Shown here piece by piece: positions 14,825 to 22,071 of a stretch of 32,097 nt of DNA. This DNA comes from Lachnospiraceae bacterium (GTDB lineage Bacteria > Bacillota > Clostridia > Lachnospirales > Lachnospiraceae). The translations under genes were made by a program, and so were the position numbers. The DNA lies in NCBI GenBank assembly GCA_022774505.1, contig JALFLW010000102.1, positions 1 through 32,097 on the forward strand, given 5' to 3'. The notes beneath the pieces are model-generated. The model was given only the letters and a program-made list of their open reading frames with translations, was not told where the DNA came from and did no database searches. Every line of letters starts with the position of its first letter. Position 1 is the first letter of the stretch.

Positions 14825-16627
14825 TTAGTGTAAATAGTGAATCTGTTCAAATTCATCCCGGTCAAGAAACGGAGCCATATCATCCAGGGAAGGTGATACG
14901 ATCCGGCCGTCAGGAAGTACTTTGGAGGAAGATTTTGGTGCAAAATTCTGATCCGGATCAATGATCACTTCGCAGATGCAAGGGCCATCTTCGTTTAATA
15001 TGGAATCAAGCTCTTTGTGACATTCTTCCTCATTTTTCAACAGGTGATATGAAATACCGAATGCGTCAGCCAGCTTCCCAAAGTCAGGGAAACAGATACC
15101 GCTGTCGGAGTCTATACCGATAAATGGCGGTTTAAAGAGGTTTCTCTGTGTCTGCCGGATAGAATGATAACCGTTATTATTTAAAAGGATCAGTTTCATA
15201 TTAAGGCGGTTATAAGCGACGGTTGCCAGTTCCTGAATGTTCATCATCACACTGCCGTCACCATCAATGCAGATAGTACGTTTGCTGTTATCTGCGATCG
15301 CAGCACCGATGGCTGCAGGAAAACCGTATCCCATGGCAGCACAGCCGGAGTTTGTAAACATTCTCTGGCCCTGTTTTATTTTGCCGGCCTGGAAAGTTAC
15401 GACACAGGCACTTCCGTTTCCGCAGATGATCCGGTCATTGTCCTGCAGATGATCAAAAAGGATATCCGTAAATATATAAGGATTGATATCTTCCGCGTCT
15501 GTCTTGTGATAAGAAGGGAGTGCGGCAGGGTATTTCTCCACCAGATCACGACACCATTTTGTCCAGGCTGTATGCTGTGGAGCCGGAGTATATTCCTGTG
15601 CAAGCATCTGCAGAAGGAAATCTTTAACATCGGCATTGACAGGCATATCAACGTGAACGGTAGGTTTGATCAGTTCTCTTGGGTCGATATCCACTACAAT
15701 CTTGTAAGCATTTTTGGCAAAATCAAAATGATTATATCCGATCATCCGGATATTCATGCGGCAGCCGAGACTGAGAAGCAGATCACAGTTCTGGATGGCA
15801 AAATTGCCGGGACGTGTGCCGACTGTACCGGGCATTCCGGCGAAATACGGATTGTCATATGCTACCGTATCGTTGGCATTCCAGGCAGTAACTACCGGAA
15901 TCTGCAGTTTTTTCAGGAGCTGCAGAAATTCTTCTTCTGCCTTGCCGAGACGTATTCCCGTACCGGCTAAAATCAGAGGTGCCTTTGCCCGGTGGATCTT
16001 TTCGAGGATCGTGGAAATAGTATCAGCCTTTAATTCAGGCAGCGCCCATGGCTTTTCAGAAGACGGATCAAAATGGATCAGGTCCTCTGTCTCTATTACA
16101 GCACCCTGGACATCCAGTGGAATATCGATCCAGACAGGGCCTCCCCGTCCGTTCAATGCCAGATACAATGCCTTTTCAAGATGATAAGCCGTCTCAAGCG
16201 GATTTGTCAGCATGACAGCGTATTTGGTCATATTGGAGACAGAGTGGATAATATCAAATTCCTGATCTCCCAGCTGGCGGAGTCCAAGCTCCGGGCAGGA
16301 CCAGATCGTGGTCTCTCTTTTTACCTGACCGGAGAGGATAAACATAGGGATGGAGTCGAGCCATCCGCCCATGACACCGGTAATGGCATTTGTCCCTCCG
16401 GGACCGCTTGTGACACACACAGCCGCAAGCTTTCCGGTGAGTCTGGTATATCCCTCGGCTGCAATAGAGCATGCCTGCTCATGGTGGTTGAAGATGCAGT
16501 TCAGCCCATCCTTGTGACCAAGTGCATCATCTAAATGCATGGCTCCGCCACCGGTTACCATGAAGCAGTCGGTGATTCCGTTATCTGTCAGGAAATCTGC
16601 AATATATTGTGCTACTTTTATTTTCAT
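14825..16627 (-). CDS. Acetolactate-synthase-like ThDP-dependent enzyme
   Basis: The 600-residue product has the three-domain layout of the IlvB/pyruvate-oxidase group. The Pyr domain holds catalytic Glu50 in FNHHEQACSIAAEGYTRLTG and SGPGGTNAITGVMGGWLDSIP. A central domain contains PLILAGTGIRLGKAEEEF. The PP domain holds the diphosphate/Mg motif IDGDGSVMMN (Asp455-Asn463) and LNNNGYHSIRQTQ. It is not the biosynthetic IlvB: there is no small subunit or ilv gene, and the neighbours are an aldolase, a phosphatase and an esterase. Related genes sit in capsule and O-antigen clusters, and YerE shows such enzymes can add a two-carbon unit to a keto sugar. Its ATG overlaps the HAD stop (ATGA) and AGGAGG lies inside the HAD gene, so translation is coupled. 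Substrate unknown. Confidence 0.85.
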   Translation of the reverse strand: MKIKVAQYIADFLTDNGITDCFMVTGGGAMHLDDALGHKDGLNCIFNHHEQACSIAAEGYTRLTGKLAAVCVTSGPGGTNAITGVMGGWLDSIPMFILSGQVKRETTIWSCPELGLRQLGDQEFDIIHSVSNMTKYAVMLTNPLETAYHLEKALYLALNGRGGPVWIDIPLDVQGAVIETEDLIHFDPSSEKPWALPELKADTISTILEKIHRAKAPLILAGTGIRLGKAEEEFLQLLKKLQIPVVTAWNANDTVAYDNPYFAGMPGTVGTRPGNFAIQNCDLLLSLGCRMNIRMIGYNHFDFAKNAYKIVVDIDPRELIKPTVHVDMPVNADVKDFLLQMLAQEYTPAPQHTAWTKWCRDLVEKYPAALPSYHKTDAEDINPYIFTDILFDHLQDNDRIICGNGSACVVTFQAGKIKQGQRMFTNSGCAAMGYGFPAAIGAAIADNSKRTICIDGDGSVMMNIQELATVAYNRLNMKLILLNNNGYHSIRQTQRNLFKPPFIGIDSDSGICFPDFGKLADAFGISYHLLKNEEECHKELDSILNEDGPCICEVIIDPDQNFAPKSSSKVLPDGRIVSPSLDDMAPFLDRDEFEQIHYLH

Positions 16628-17292
16628 TTTGTGCCTCCTAAGATTATTTTAGTGATTTCTGCCGTTGTTTTGGCAACACCGATGGCAGGGAATTTCATAA
16701 CGTCTTCTCTGCTTTTAAAACCAAAACCGTAGGTGACACCGATAAAATCGCTTCCGATAGCATCAGCACCAATGGCATCGTTGTCGCTGTCTCCGACCAT
16801 GACAGAATCAGCAGGATCAGAAATACCCGCCTCATGGAGAGCCATTTCGATAATATCTTTCTTTTTTAGTTTGTTTTCATGATCAGCTCCAAACATAATA
16901 TCGGTATAATCATTAAAATGAAAATGCTCAAGGATCATAGTGGCATAATCCTGCCGTTTATATGTTGCGATCACCGGCTGTATGCCGTGGTCATTTAAGG
17001 TTTGAAATACATCATAGATGCCGGGATAAGGGACTGCCTTTAAAAGATCTACATCTTTATAACGGTCGCGAAATACCGTCGCGATCTCCTGCAGGATCCC
17101 GCCCTCCAGACCATACTGTCTGGCAAAGGAATTCTGGATCGGTGGGCCGATAAAAGTCTTGAGCTGTGTTTCTGAAAGAGGCTCAAAACCGAATTTGTCG
17201 ATGGTATACCGGACCGCAGCCAAAACGCCCTCGGACGTATCCAGTAAAGTACCATCCAGATCAAATGCAGCTGCTTTATATTGATGCACCAT
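16624..17292 (-). CDS. HAD-family phosphatase (Gph/PGP-like)
   Basis: The 222-residue product starts at the ATG at 17290-17292, with GGAGG 6 bases upstream and 17 bases of overlap with the aldolase gene. The earlier ATG at 17313 lacks such a site. Motif I AFDLDGTLLDT supplies Asp10 and Asp12. A helical cap (about 18-90) follows, then IQPVIATYKR (motif II region), KKKDIIEMAL (motif III Lys) and motif IV VMVGDSDNDAIGADAIG. This is the phosphoglycolate-phosphatase-like subfamily, which removes phosphate from small sugars or acids. In this operon it probably dephosphorylates an intermediate between the aldolase and the ThDP enzyme. It ends GGTK-TGA, sharing four bases with the ThDP start. Confidence 0.85.
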   Translation of the reverse strand: MVHQYKAAAFDLDGTLLDTSEGVLAAVRYTIDKFGFEPLSETQLKTFIGPPIQNSFARQYGLEGGILQEIATVFRDRYKDVDLLKAVPYPGIYDVFQTLNDHGIQPVIATYKRQDYATMILEHFHFNDYTDIMFGADHENKLKKKDIIEMALHEAGISDPADSVMVGDSDNDAIGADAIGSDFIGVTYGFGFKSREDVMKFPAIGVAKTTAEITKIILGGTK

Positions 17293-18904
17293 TGATATCC
17301 TCCACTTCGTCATAAGATGAATATGTGATAAATTCTATTGTCATTGTCTTGCGAAATTCTGTGATCGCTTCCTTCATATGTTTATTTAAACGGGAAGCAG
17401 CCTGCTTGACAAAGAAATATTCCATATCCGGATTACAGTAATTATCCTCTTTGTCTGAATATCCGTCGAAACCGGCACAATAAATGGTATCTACATCAAT
17501 GCTTCGCAAAAATTTGATCAGCATCAAAAATGAATTATCAATGATATTTTCATTGGTTTCCAAGAGAGGAGCACGATTTACAACGAAATCAAAGCTGCCG
17601 TTGCGGCATTCCACATTAGACGTAGCCAGAAAATGGATATTTCGGTGGTCCGGTGCCTGCAGTGGAAGAGTCATCTCATGATATCGTTTTCCGTTTGTCA
17701 CGAAGACACAGTCAACAGGAATTCCCTCGGGAATGTAATTGATAGCGATAATATACGGGGAATTGGCCTTGATAAATTTTCTGACCTTGTCCTCCTGCAG
17801 CTGGATATTTTTGCCGGGGCCGATGATCAGCAGATCTTTTTTGCCGATTTCCTTGGAAAAGGCAATCTTGTCTTTGATATCGCTGTATTCACTGTCCAGA
17901 AATTTCTCATATAATTTTTCTGCCACATCTTTATCGAAAAGGAGTTTTTTCTCTTCCGGTTCAATCTGGCCGAGGATATTATCAATCTTTGAGACGGACA
18001 GATTTTTCTTTTCTTCATAGAAAGAAAGATAATTCGGATGACATTTATTCTTGGCACACAGATAAAAGAACATCTTGTATCCCCATGGAGAGGTCGAATA
18101 AAAGTCCATAATACTTTCTTCAATGCTTTCCAGCATCGGATGGATGTGGTAAGCTTTACCGAATTTGTCATTCAGCCGCATAGCCAAAAGCTCCAGAGGG
18201 GCATTGCCGGCACTTTTTCCCATTCCGTAGAGTGTGCCGTCCACAACGATATCGTGATGGGCTTCTTTGGAAAGAAATGCCAGTGCGTTGGCATAGCCCA
18301 GCTGGAAATTATTATGTGCATGAAAACCGATTCCAACCTCCGGGGCCACATTCTCGTCCAAAAGCGTATAGTAATGCAGGAGATCCTCCGGATGGAGCAG
18401 ACCATATGTGTCTACCATGGAAACGGCATATGGTTTTACTTCGTTTACGAGTCCGATCAGTTCCATTAATTCTTCGTCATCATAGCTGGTGATTGAAACC
18501 AGCTGGGAAAATACCTTATAGCCCAGCTCCTTTACTTCTTTGCAGAATGCCATGGCCTCATGCATCAGATGCTTTTTGAAGATGACCCGGATACCATCCA
18601 GACAGCTCTCACTGCAGGGTTCCAGATGATCGATCGAGCATGTGCCATAGTCGATCATTCCTACGACCATAGCCTGTTTGCGGTCCAAATGACCATATAT
18701 TTTGCGGGCACTTTCCGTGTCCGGCATAATACTGCGGTCTGCATCGAAGGGGCGGCGGTCATCGAGAAATCCGATCTCTATAATATCTACCTTTGAATCA
18801 ACCAGACGTTCAAAGATACTGGTAAGATTTTCACGACCGAATTTCCAGTCATTTACATATCCTCCGTCACGGAGTGTGCAGTCCAATAGTGATATGTTTC
18901 CCAT
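17276..18904 (-). CDS. HMGL-like aldolase fused to a C-terminal Rossmann-like domain
   Basis: The protein has 542 residues. Residues ~1-275 are a TIM barrel of the HMG-CoA lyase/4-hydroxy-2-oxovalerate aldolase (DmpG) group: LLDCTLRDGGYVNDW (Asp8, Arg12, Asp13), SMVDTYGLLHPEDL, HAHNN at 195-199 (metal-binding His195/His197) and DGTLYGMGKSAGNAPLE. About 276-350 is a helical linker. From ~355 a second domain begins DLLIIGPGKN and continues with YIIAINYIPEGIPVDCVFVTNGKRY, resembling the nucleotide-fold DUF115/MptE-like domains of surface-glycan enzymes. Aldolases of this group cleave or form 4-hydroxy-2-oxo acids with a divalent metal. GAGAGG lies ~10 bases before the ATG. The 3' end overlaps the HAD gene. 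Placement in a surface-glycan operon suggests a precursor-building role; the real substrate is unknown. Confidence 0.82.
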   Translation of the reverse strand: MGNISLLDCTLRDGGYVNDWKFGRENLTSIFERLVDSKVDIIEIGFLDDRRPFDADRSIMPDTESARKIYGHLDRKQAMVVGMIDYGTCSIDHLEPCSESCLDGIRVIFKKHLMHEAMAFCKEVKELGYKVFSQLVSITSYDDEELMELIGLVNEVKPYAVSMVDTYGLLHPEDLLHYYTLLDENVAPEVGIGFHAHNNFQLGYANALAFLSKEAHHDIVVDGTLYGMGKSAGNAPLELLAMRLNDKFGKAYHIHPMLESIEESIMDFYSTSPWGYKMFFYLCAKNKCHPNYLSFYEEKKNLSVSKIDNILGQIEPEEKKLLFDKDVAEKLYEKFLDSEYSDIKDKIAFSKEIGKKDLLIIGPGKNIQLQEDKVRKFIKANSPYIIAINYIPEGIPVDCVFVTNGKRYHEMTLPLQAPDHRNIHFLATSNVECRNGSFDFVVNRAPLLETNENIIDNSFLMLIKFLRSIDVDTIYCAGFDGYSDKEDNYCNPDMEYFFVKQAASRLNKHMKEAITEFRKTMTIEFITYSSYDEVEDINGASI

Positions 18905-18953
18905 TGTGATATATCCTCTCTCTCTATTTACTATCTATAATGAGGCTGGAAAA

Positions 18954-20030
18954 TTAATCCCAGCCCATCAATTCTTTGGCAGCATGGATCACAAGCTGTG
19001 CTGCTTTCTCATGAGTTGCTTCTGTAGGATGCCAGAAGGTTCCTAAGCCGTCATTTTCTTCATCCTGCGGAGGAAGCTGCAGATATTTGATCTCGACATC
19101 TTTGTTTGCATTGGAAAACTCTTTTACGGCATGTTGTACGGTAGAACACAGAGAATACTCCATTGTGCCGAGCATACAAAGAATCTTTGCATGGGGATGT
19201 TTCTGGTGGATATTGCGCAGAAATCCCTGATAAACAAGTCCGAAAGCCTTTTTGCGTTCCGGATAATTTTTTGTATAACTGGCATCGTTTGTGCCGAGGT
19301 ATACAGTGATCAGATCCGGTTCAAAACTGCTGTGGTCCCATTTTTCCCACATAGAGGGCGGCTCATGGAAAAATTGCTGGCAGCAGCCGGCGTCCGTGTA
19401 TTCATAGAGCATTGGAACAAGCCAGGAATCGTCCGGCTGGTCATCGTCTTCACCGATGTAGGCAGAGATCACCCCTTTTCCGTTCCAGGCAACGATCTCA
19501 AAATCGGCATTCAGTGCACGGGCTGTTTTTACCGAATAGGATTTGGTAGGATTTTCTACAGCAGTATCATGTACAAGATCCTCGACAGATCCCTCGACAC
19601 CGTAGCCACAGGTGATAGAATCTCCGATCATCTGGATCCTGCGGGATTTGGCCGGTGGCGGTGGCAGCAGCTCGTCTGTGTCAATGATAAGCTTTTCAAT
19701 GCCGCAGATGGCATATTCGGGCTCACTGTATTTCATAATAGTGACAGTAACGGTTTGTGTTGTCTCTGCGTCATACAGATCAACAGTCTGACGCAGCTTT
19801 TGAAGTTCCACTCGTTTTACAGGCACGGTGGCATCGTTAATAAATATTCCGATCCATGCATGATGCTCGTCCGGCCAGTCTGCCGGATCAGAGATGATCA
19901 CTGCCTGTGCTTTTTTTCCGGTGAAACGGAAAGATATAGAGGTGGCAGAATAGCCCAGATAACGGATATTGTCACGGAAAATAGTTCTTCCACCAATTTT
20001 TACATTTTCTTCGGTTGGCAAAAATTGCAT
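18954..20030 (-). CDS. CE2-like SGNH esterase (carbohydrate deacetylase)
   Basis: The start is the ATG at 20028-20030 with GGAGG 5 bases upstream; ATGs at 20042 and 20063 precede that site. The product has 358 residues and no signal peptide. Residues ~1-120 form a beta-sandwich (VKIGGRTIFRDNIRYLGYSATSI, then FRFTGKKAQAVI) and ~130-355 an SGNH hydrolase. Ser138 lies in MIGDSITCGYG, Gly-Asn blocks are present (VAWNGKGV, VYLGTND) and the catalytic His is in TFWHPTEATHEKAA. This two-domain layout is carbohydrate esterase family 2, which removes O-acetyl groups from sugars. As the first gene of the operon, 49 bases before the aldolase, it may trim or recycle an acyl-sugar. The predicted cytoplasmic location differs from secreted CE2 enzymes. 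Confidence 0.82.
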   Translation of the reverse strand: MQFLPTEENVKIGGRTIFRDNIRYLGYSATSISFRFTGKKAQAVIISDPADWPDEHHAWIGIFINDATVPVKRVELQKLRQTVDLYDAETTQTVTVTIMKYSEPEYAICGIEKLIIDTDELLPPPPAKSRRIQMIGDSITCGYGVEGSVEDLVHDTAVENPTKSYSVKTARALNADFEIVAWNGKGVISAYIGEDDDQPDDSWLVPMLYEYTDAGCCQQFFHEPPSMWEKWDHSSFEPDLITVYLGTNDASYTKNYPERKKAFGLVYQGFLRNIHQKHPHAKILCMLGTMEYSLCSTVQHAVKEFSNANKDVEIKYLQLPPQDEENDGLGTFWHPTEATHEKAAQLVIHAAKELMGWD

Positions 20031-20110
20031 TTTGTCCTCCATTCTGAAGTTATCTTCAATCAATGCTTATGGATTTGCAAGTATGAAAGAAAGAATCCAT
20101 AGCTGACTAT

Positions 20111-20139
20111 ATTTTAACACCTAAGAAAAAGTATGACAA
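20111..20139 (-). promoter_or_regulatory. Promoter of the esterase-aldolase-HAD-ThDP operon
   Basis: On the minus strand TTGTCA (20134-20139), a 17-base spacer and TAAAAT (20111-20116) lie ~80 bases upstream of the esterase start. Its -35 box is only five bases from that of the divergent promoter at 20145. Confidence 0.7.
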
Positions 20140-20144
20140 GCAGA

Positions 20145-20173
20145 TTGACACATATTCCGGCAAATGATATCAT
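20145..20173 (+). promoter_or_regulatory. Sigma-A-type promoter of the SEC-C gene
   Basis: TTGACA (20145-20150), a 17-base spacer and TATCAT (20168-20173) lie ~62 bases before the ATG at 20235. It is back to back with the operon promoter. Confidence 0.7.
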
Positions 20174-20234
20174 GTTAATGATTGGGATTTAAACGATCCA
20201 ATAGGTTAAATTAAGAAAAAGAGAGGTTTATAAA

Positions 20235-20738
20235 ATGGCATTACTGCAGGACTGGAGAGAGTACGCATATGGCGTAGATATTAATTCAAAGGCAGGACAG
20301 GCAATCTGGGGCAAATATTTTAATGAGGAAAAGGCTGTATATGAGCAGCTTCTGGCAAAGCCGGATGAGGTAGTTTCCGGTACCGTGAAGGAGCTTGCTG
20401 ATAAATATAATATGGAATTAAAGTATATGGTAGGATTTCTGGATGGTATTAACGAGAGCCTGAAGATACCAAATCCGATCGAAGAAATGGATGAGAATAC
20501 ACAGGTTAGTCTTGATATTGATCTGGAGCAGCTTTATTATCATATGGTAGAGGCAAAGGCTGACTGGCTTTATGAACTGCCTGCATGGGATGAGCTTCTG
20601 ACACCGGAGCGTAGAAAAGAGCTTTATCTGGAGCAGAAAAAGTCAGGAACCATCGTAAAGGAAAAGAAAGTAGGAAGAAATGATCCTTGCCCTTGCGGAA
20701 GTGGCAAGAAATACAAATTCTGCTGCGGCAGAGCCTGA
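20235..20738 (+). CDS. SEC-C zinc-motif protein
   Basis: The 167-residue protein is mostly helical and acidic ([17 protein letters not shown]..., [24 protein letters not shown] helices). It ends in a SEC-C motif, [19 protein letters not shown], with the CxC-x8-CC zinc ligands that SecA and many small proteins carry. In SecA this tail binds SecB and ribosomes; in stand-alone proteins the role is usually unknown. There is no signal peptide. The ribosome site is AGAGAGG. It is transcribed alone, divergent from the surface-glycan operon, and closed by a terminator at 20761. I infer a cytoplasmic role only. Confidence 0.8.
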   Translation: MALLQDWREYAYGVDINSKAGQAIWGKYFNEEKAVYEQLLAKPDEVVSGTVKELADKYNMELKYMVGFLDGINESLKIPNPIEEMDENTQVSLDIDLEQLYYHMVEAKADWLYELPAWDELLTPERRKELYLEQKKSGTIVKEKKVGRNDPCPCGSGKKYKFCCGRA

Positions 20739-20760
20739 TCCAGGGAAATGAAATGATATG

Positions 20761-20792
20761 AAAAAGGCAAAACCCTGTGTTTTGCCTTTCTG
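20761..20792 (+). terminator. Terminator after the SEC-C gene
   Basis: A perfect 11-bp stem (AAAGGCAAAAC 20763-20773 with GTTTTGCCTTT 20779-20789) has a CCTGT loop. It resembles the GGCAAAACC... elements found at other gene ends in the window. Confidence 0.8.
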
Positions 20793-20915
20793 AAACTGAT
20801 TCGTCATATTCGTTGATTTTCCGCTATGTTACGAGTATTTTTCTATACAGATTAGGTCTTCAAAAAAATATCTCCGTCATGAAAATGGACTTTTGACATC
20901 CTAATCCTATACACT

Positions 20916-20946
20916 AAAAAAGCCATCCAAGCATGGATGGCTTTTG
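20916..20946 (-). terminator. Terminator of veg, possibly bidirectional
   Basis: AAAAGCCATCC (20918-20928) pairs with GGATGGCTTTT (20935-20945) around a 6-base loop. TTTTTT follows on the minus strand just after the veg stop. The ~120 bases to its left hold nothing recognisable. Confidence 0.82.
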
Positions 20947-20955
20947 AATTATCAT

Positions 20956-21195
20956 TTACATTAACTGCATCTGAACATCCTTTGTTAATACATCTGTATA
21001 ACTATAGGAAACTGTTTGGGTAGTGGAATCAAGTTCATTTGAAATCTCGACCAGAAAGATGCTTGGATAAGTTTTACTGATAATGCCTTCGGTAATATCG
21101 ATTTTATGTCGTCCACGGTTTGCACGGATCTTTACCTTGCTGCCAATATTCATACCTACGGAACGCCTAACCTTATTAATATCGGATTGACTCAT
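20956..21195 (-). CDS. veg: Veg family protein
   Basis: The 79-residue protein matches the Veg family of Firmicutes in length and sequence: DINKVRRSVGMNIGSKVKIRANRGRHKIDITEGIISKTYPSIF with a single SH3-like beta-barrel, and a VSYSYTDVLTKDVQMQ end. In Bacillus subtilis Veg is abundant and promotes biofilm matrix gene expression by countering SinR; the biochemical mechanism is not established. The ATG at 21193-21195 has AAAGGAGG upstream, a very strong site, and a promoter at 21277-21305. Gene order is otherwise not the Bacillus one. Confidence 0.9.
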   Translation of the reverse strand: MSQSDINKVRRSVGMNIGSKVKIRANRGRHKIDITEGIISKTYPSIFLVEISNELDSTTQTVSYSYTDVLTKDVQMQLM

Positions 21196-21276
21196 AGTAC
21201 GCCTCCTTTGATTACGGGATTGTCACAGATCATAATAGGGGGATGATTCTATAACAATTGTTAAAACTACACTCAA

Positions 21277-21305
21277 ATATTACCATATAATAGGAAAAAA
21301 GTCAA
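21277..21305 (-). promoter_or_regulatory. Sigma-A-type promoter for veg
   Basis: On the minus strand TTGACT (21300-21305), a 17-base spacer and TAATAT (21277-21282) lie ~80 bases upstream of veg. The leader contains the palindrome AACAATTGTT (21253-21262). Confidence 0.65.
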
Positions 21306-21367
21306 GATTAGATACTATATATAGGTGCAAAAAATGTCGATTATAACAAAATATAGGGAGTAAGAAA

Positions 21368-22042
21368 ATGCAGCATATTATGATTGATTTGGAGATGAAT
21401 AAAATAGAAAAACAGTGGCGGGGAAAAAACAAACTGTCCAGTGAATTGATTGAAATCGGTGCCGTGCGTATGGACGAACAATTTAATGTGGTTGATACAT
21501 ATCAAAGCTATGTGAAACCGGAATTCGGTCCTATGGATGCCGTGATCATAGATCTTACGGGGATTACAGATGATAAGCTTGTGGGAGCACCGGATTTTGC
21601 AGTGGCGATGGATGATTTTGCAGGCTGGATCGGGAAGGAAGAGACACGGTATTATTCCTGGAGTATGTCAGATATCCGTCAGTTTCAGCACGAAGCGGCA
21701 TTTAAGAGCTATCCCGGGGAGATCATCGGGGAGATGGAGAAGCATTGGACGGATTTTCAGGAGGAATTTCGTAAGCTGCTGGGACTTCATCACAGGATCA
21801 AACTGTCCTATGCAGTCTCTGCGGCAGACTATGAATTTCAGGGAGCACAGCATACGGCACTGGCAGATGCCGTGAACACAGCGGAGATACTCCGGCTGTC
21901 CAAGGATCCGGAGCGGTTCCAGAAGGTTATGAAACCGGTATTGGATCTGGTCAGCCAGGAGAGGCAGGAACAGACCCTTATGGATATGTGTCCCGAATTT
22001 TTTGCGACATTTATGGATAATGCCGGACAGGACAAAGAATAG
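21368..22042 (+). CDS. DEDDh-type 3'-5' exonuclease (RNase T/DnaQ fold)
   Basis: The 224-residue product starts MIDLEMNK, giving Asp7 and Glu9 of the exonuclease I motif (counting MQHIMIDLE). ELIEIGAVRMDEQFNVVDTYQSYVKP and ITDDKLVGAPDF follow, then the Exo II region (YYSWSMSDIRQFQHEA, where the expected Asp lies in SMSD), and HTALADAVNTAEIL with the general-base His and final Asp. Such proteins remove nucleotides from 3' ends of RNA or DNA. A single catalytic domain with a ~40-residue helical tail suggests a KapD-like or oligonucleotide-trimming enzyme, not a polymerase subunit. AGGGAG lies 8 bases before the ATG. It is divergent from veg. Confidence 0.85.
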   Translation: MQHIMIDLEMNKIEKQWRGKNKLSSELIEIGAVRMDEQFNVVDTYQSYVKPEFGPMDAVIIDLTGITDDKLVGAPDFAVAMDDFAGWIGKEETRYYSWSMSDIRQFQHEAAFKSYPGEIIGEMEKHWTDFQEEFRKLLGLHHRIKLSYAVSAADYEFQGAQHTALADAVNTAEILRLSKDPERFQKVMKPVLDLVSQERQEQTLMDMCPEFFATFMDNAGQDKE

Positions 22043-22071
22043 CTTATCTGATTGACCGGATTTTTGGCTGA

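Noticed and set aside
19131..20102. 323-codon plus-strand open frame
   Set aside because: It lies antisense to the CE2 esterase, whose motifs (GDSIT, GTND, HPTEATH) are clear. It has no family features and is Cys/Phe rich in the manner of shadow frames.
21253..21262. AACAATTGTT palindrome as an operator for veg or the exonuclease
   Set aside because: It is a single short AT-rich palindrome with no second copy, so chance is as likely.
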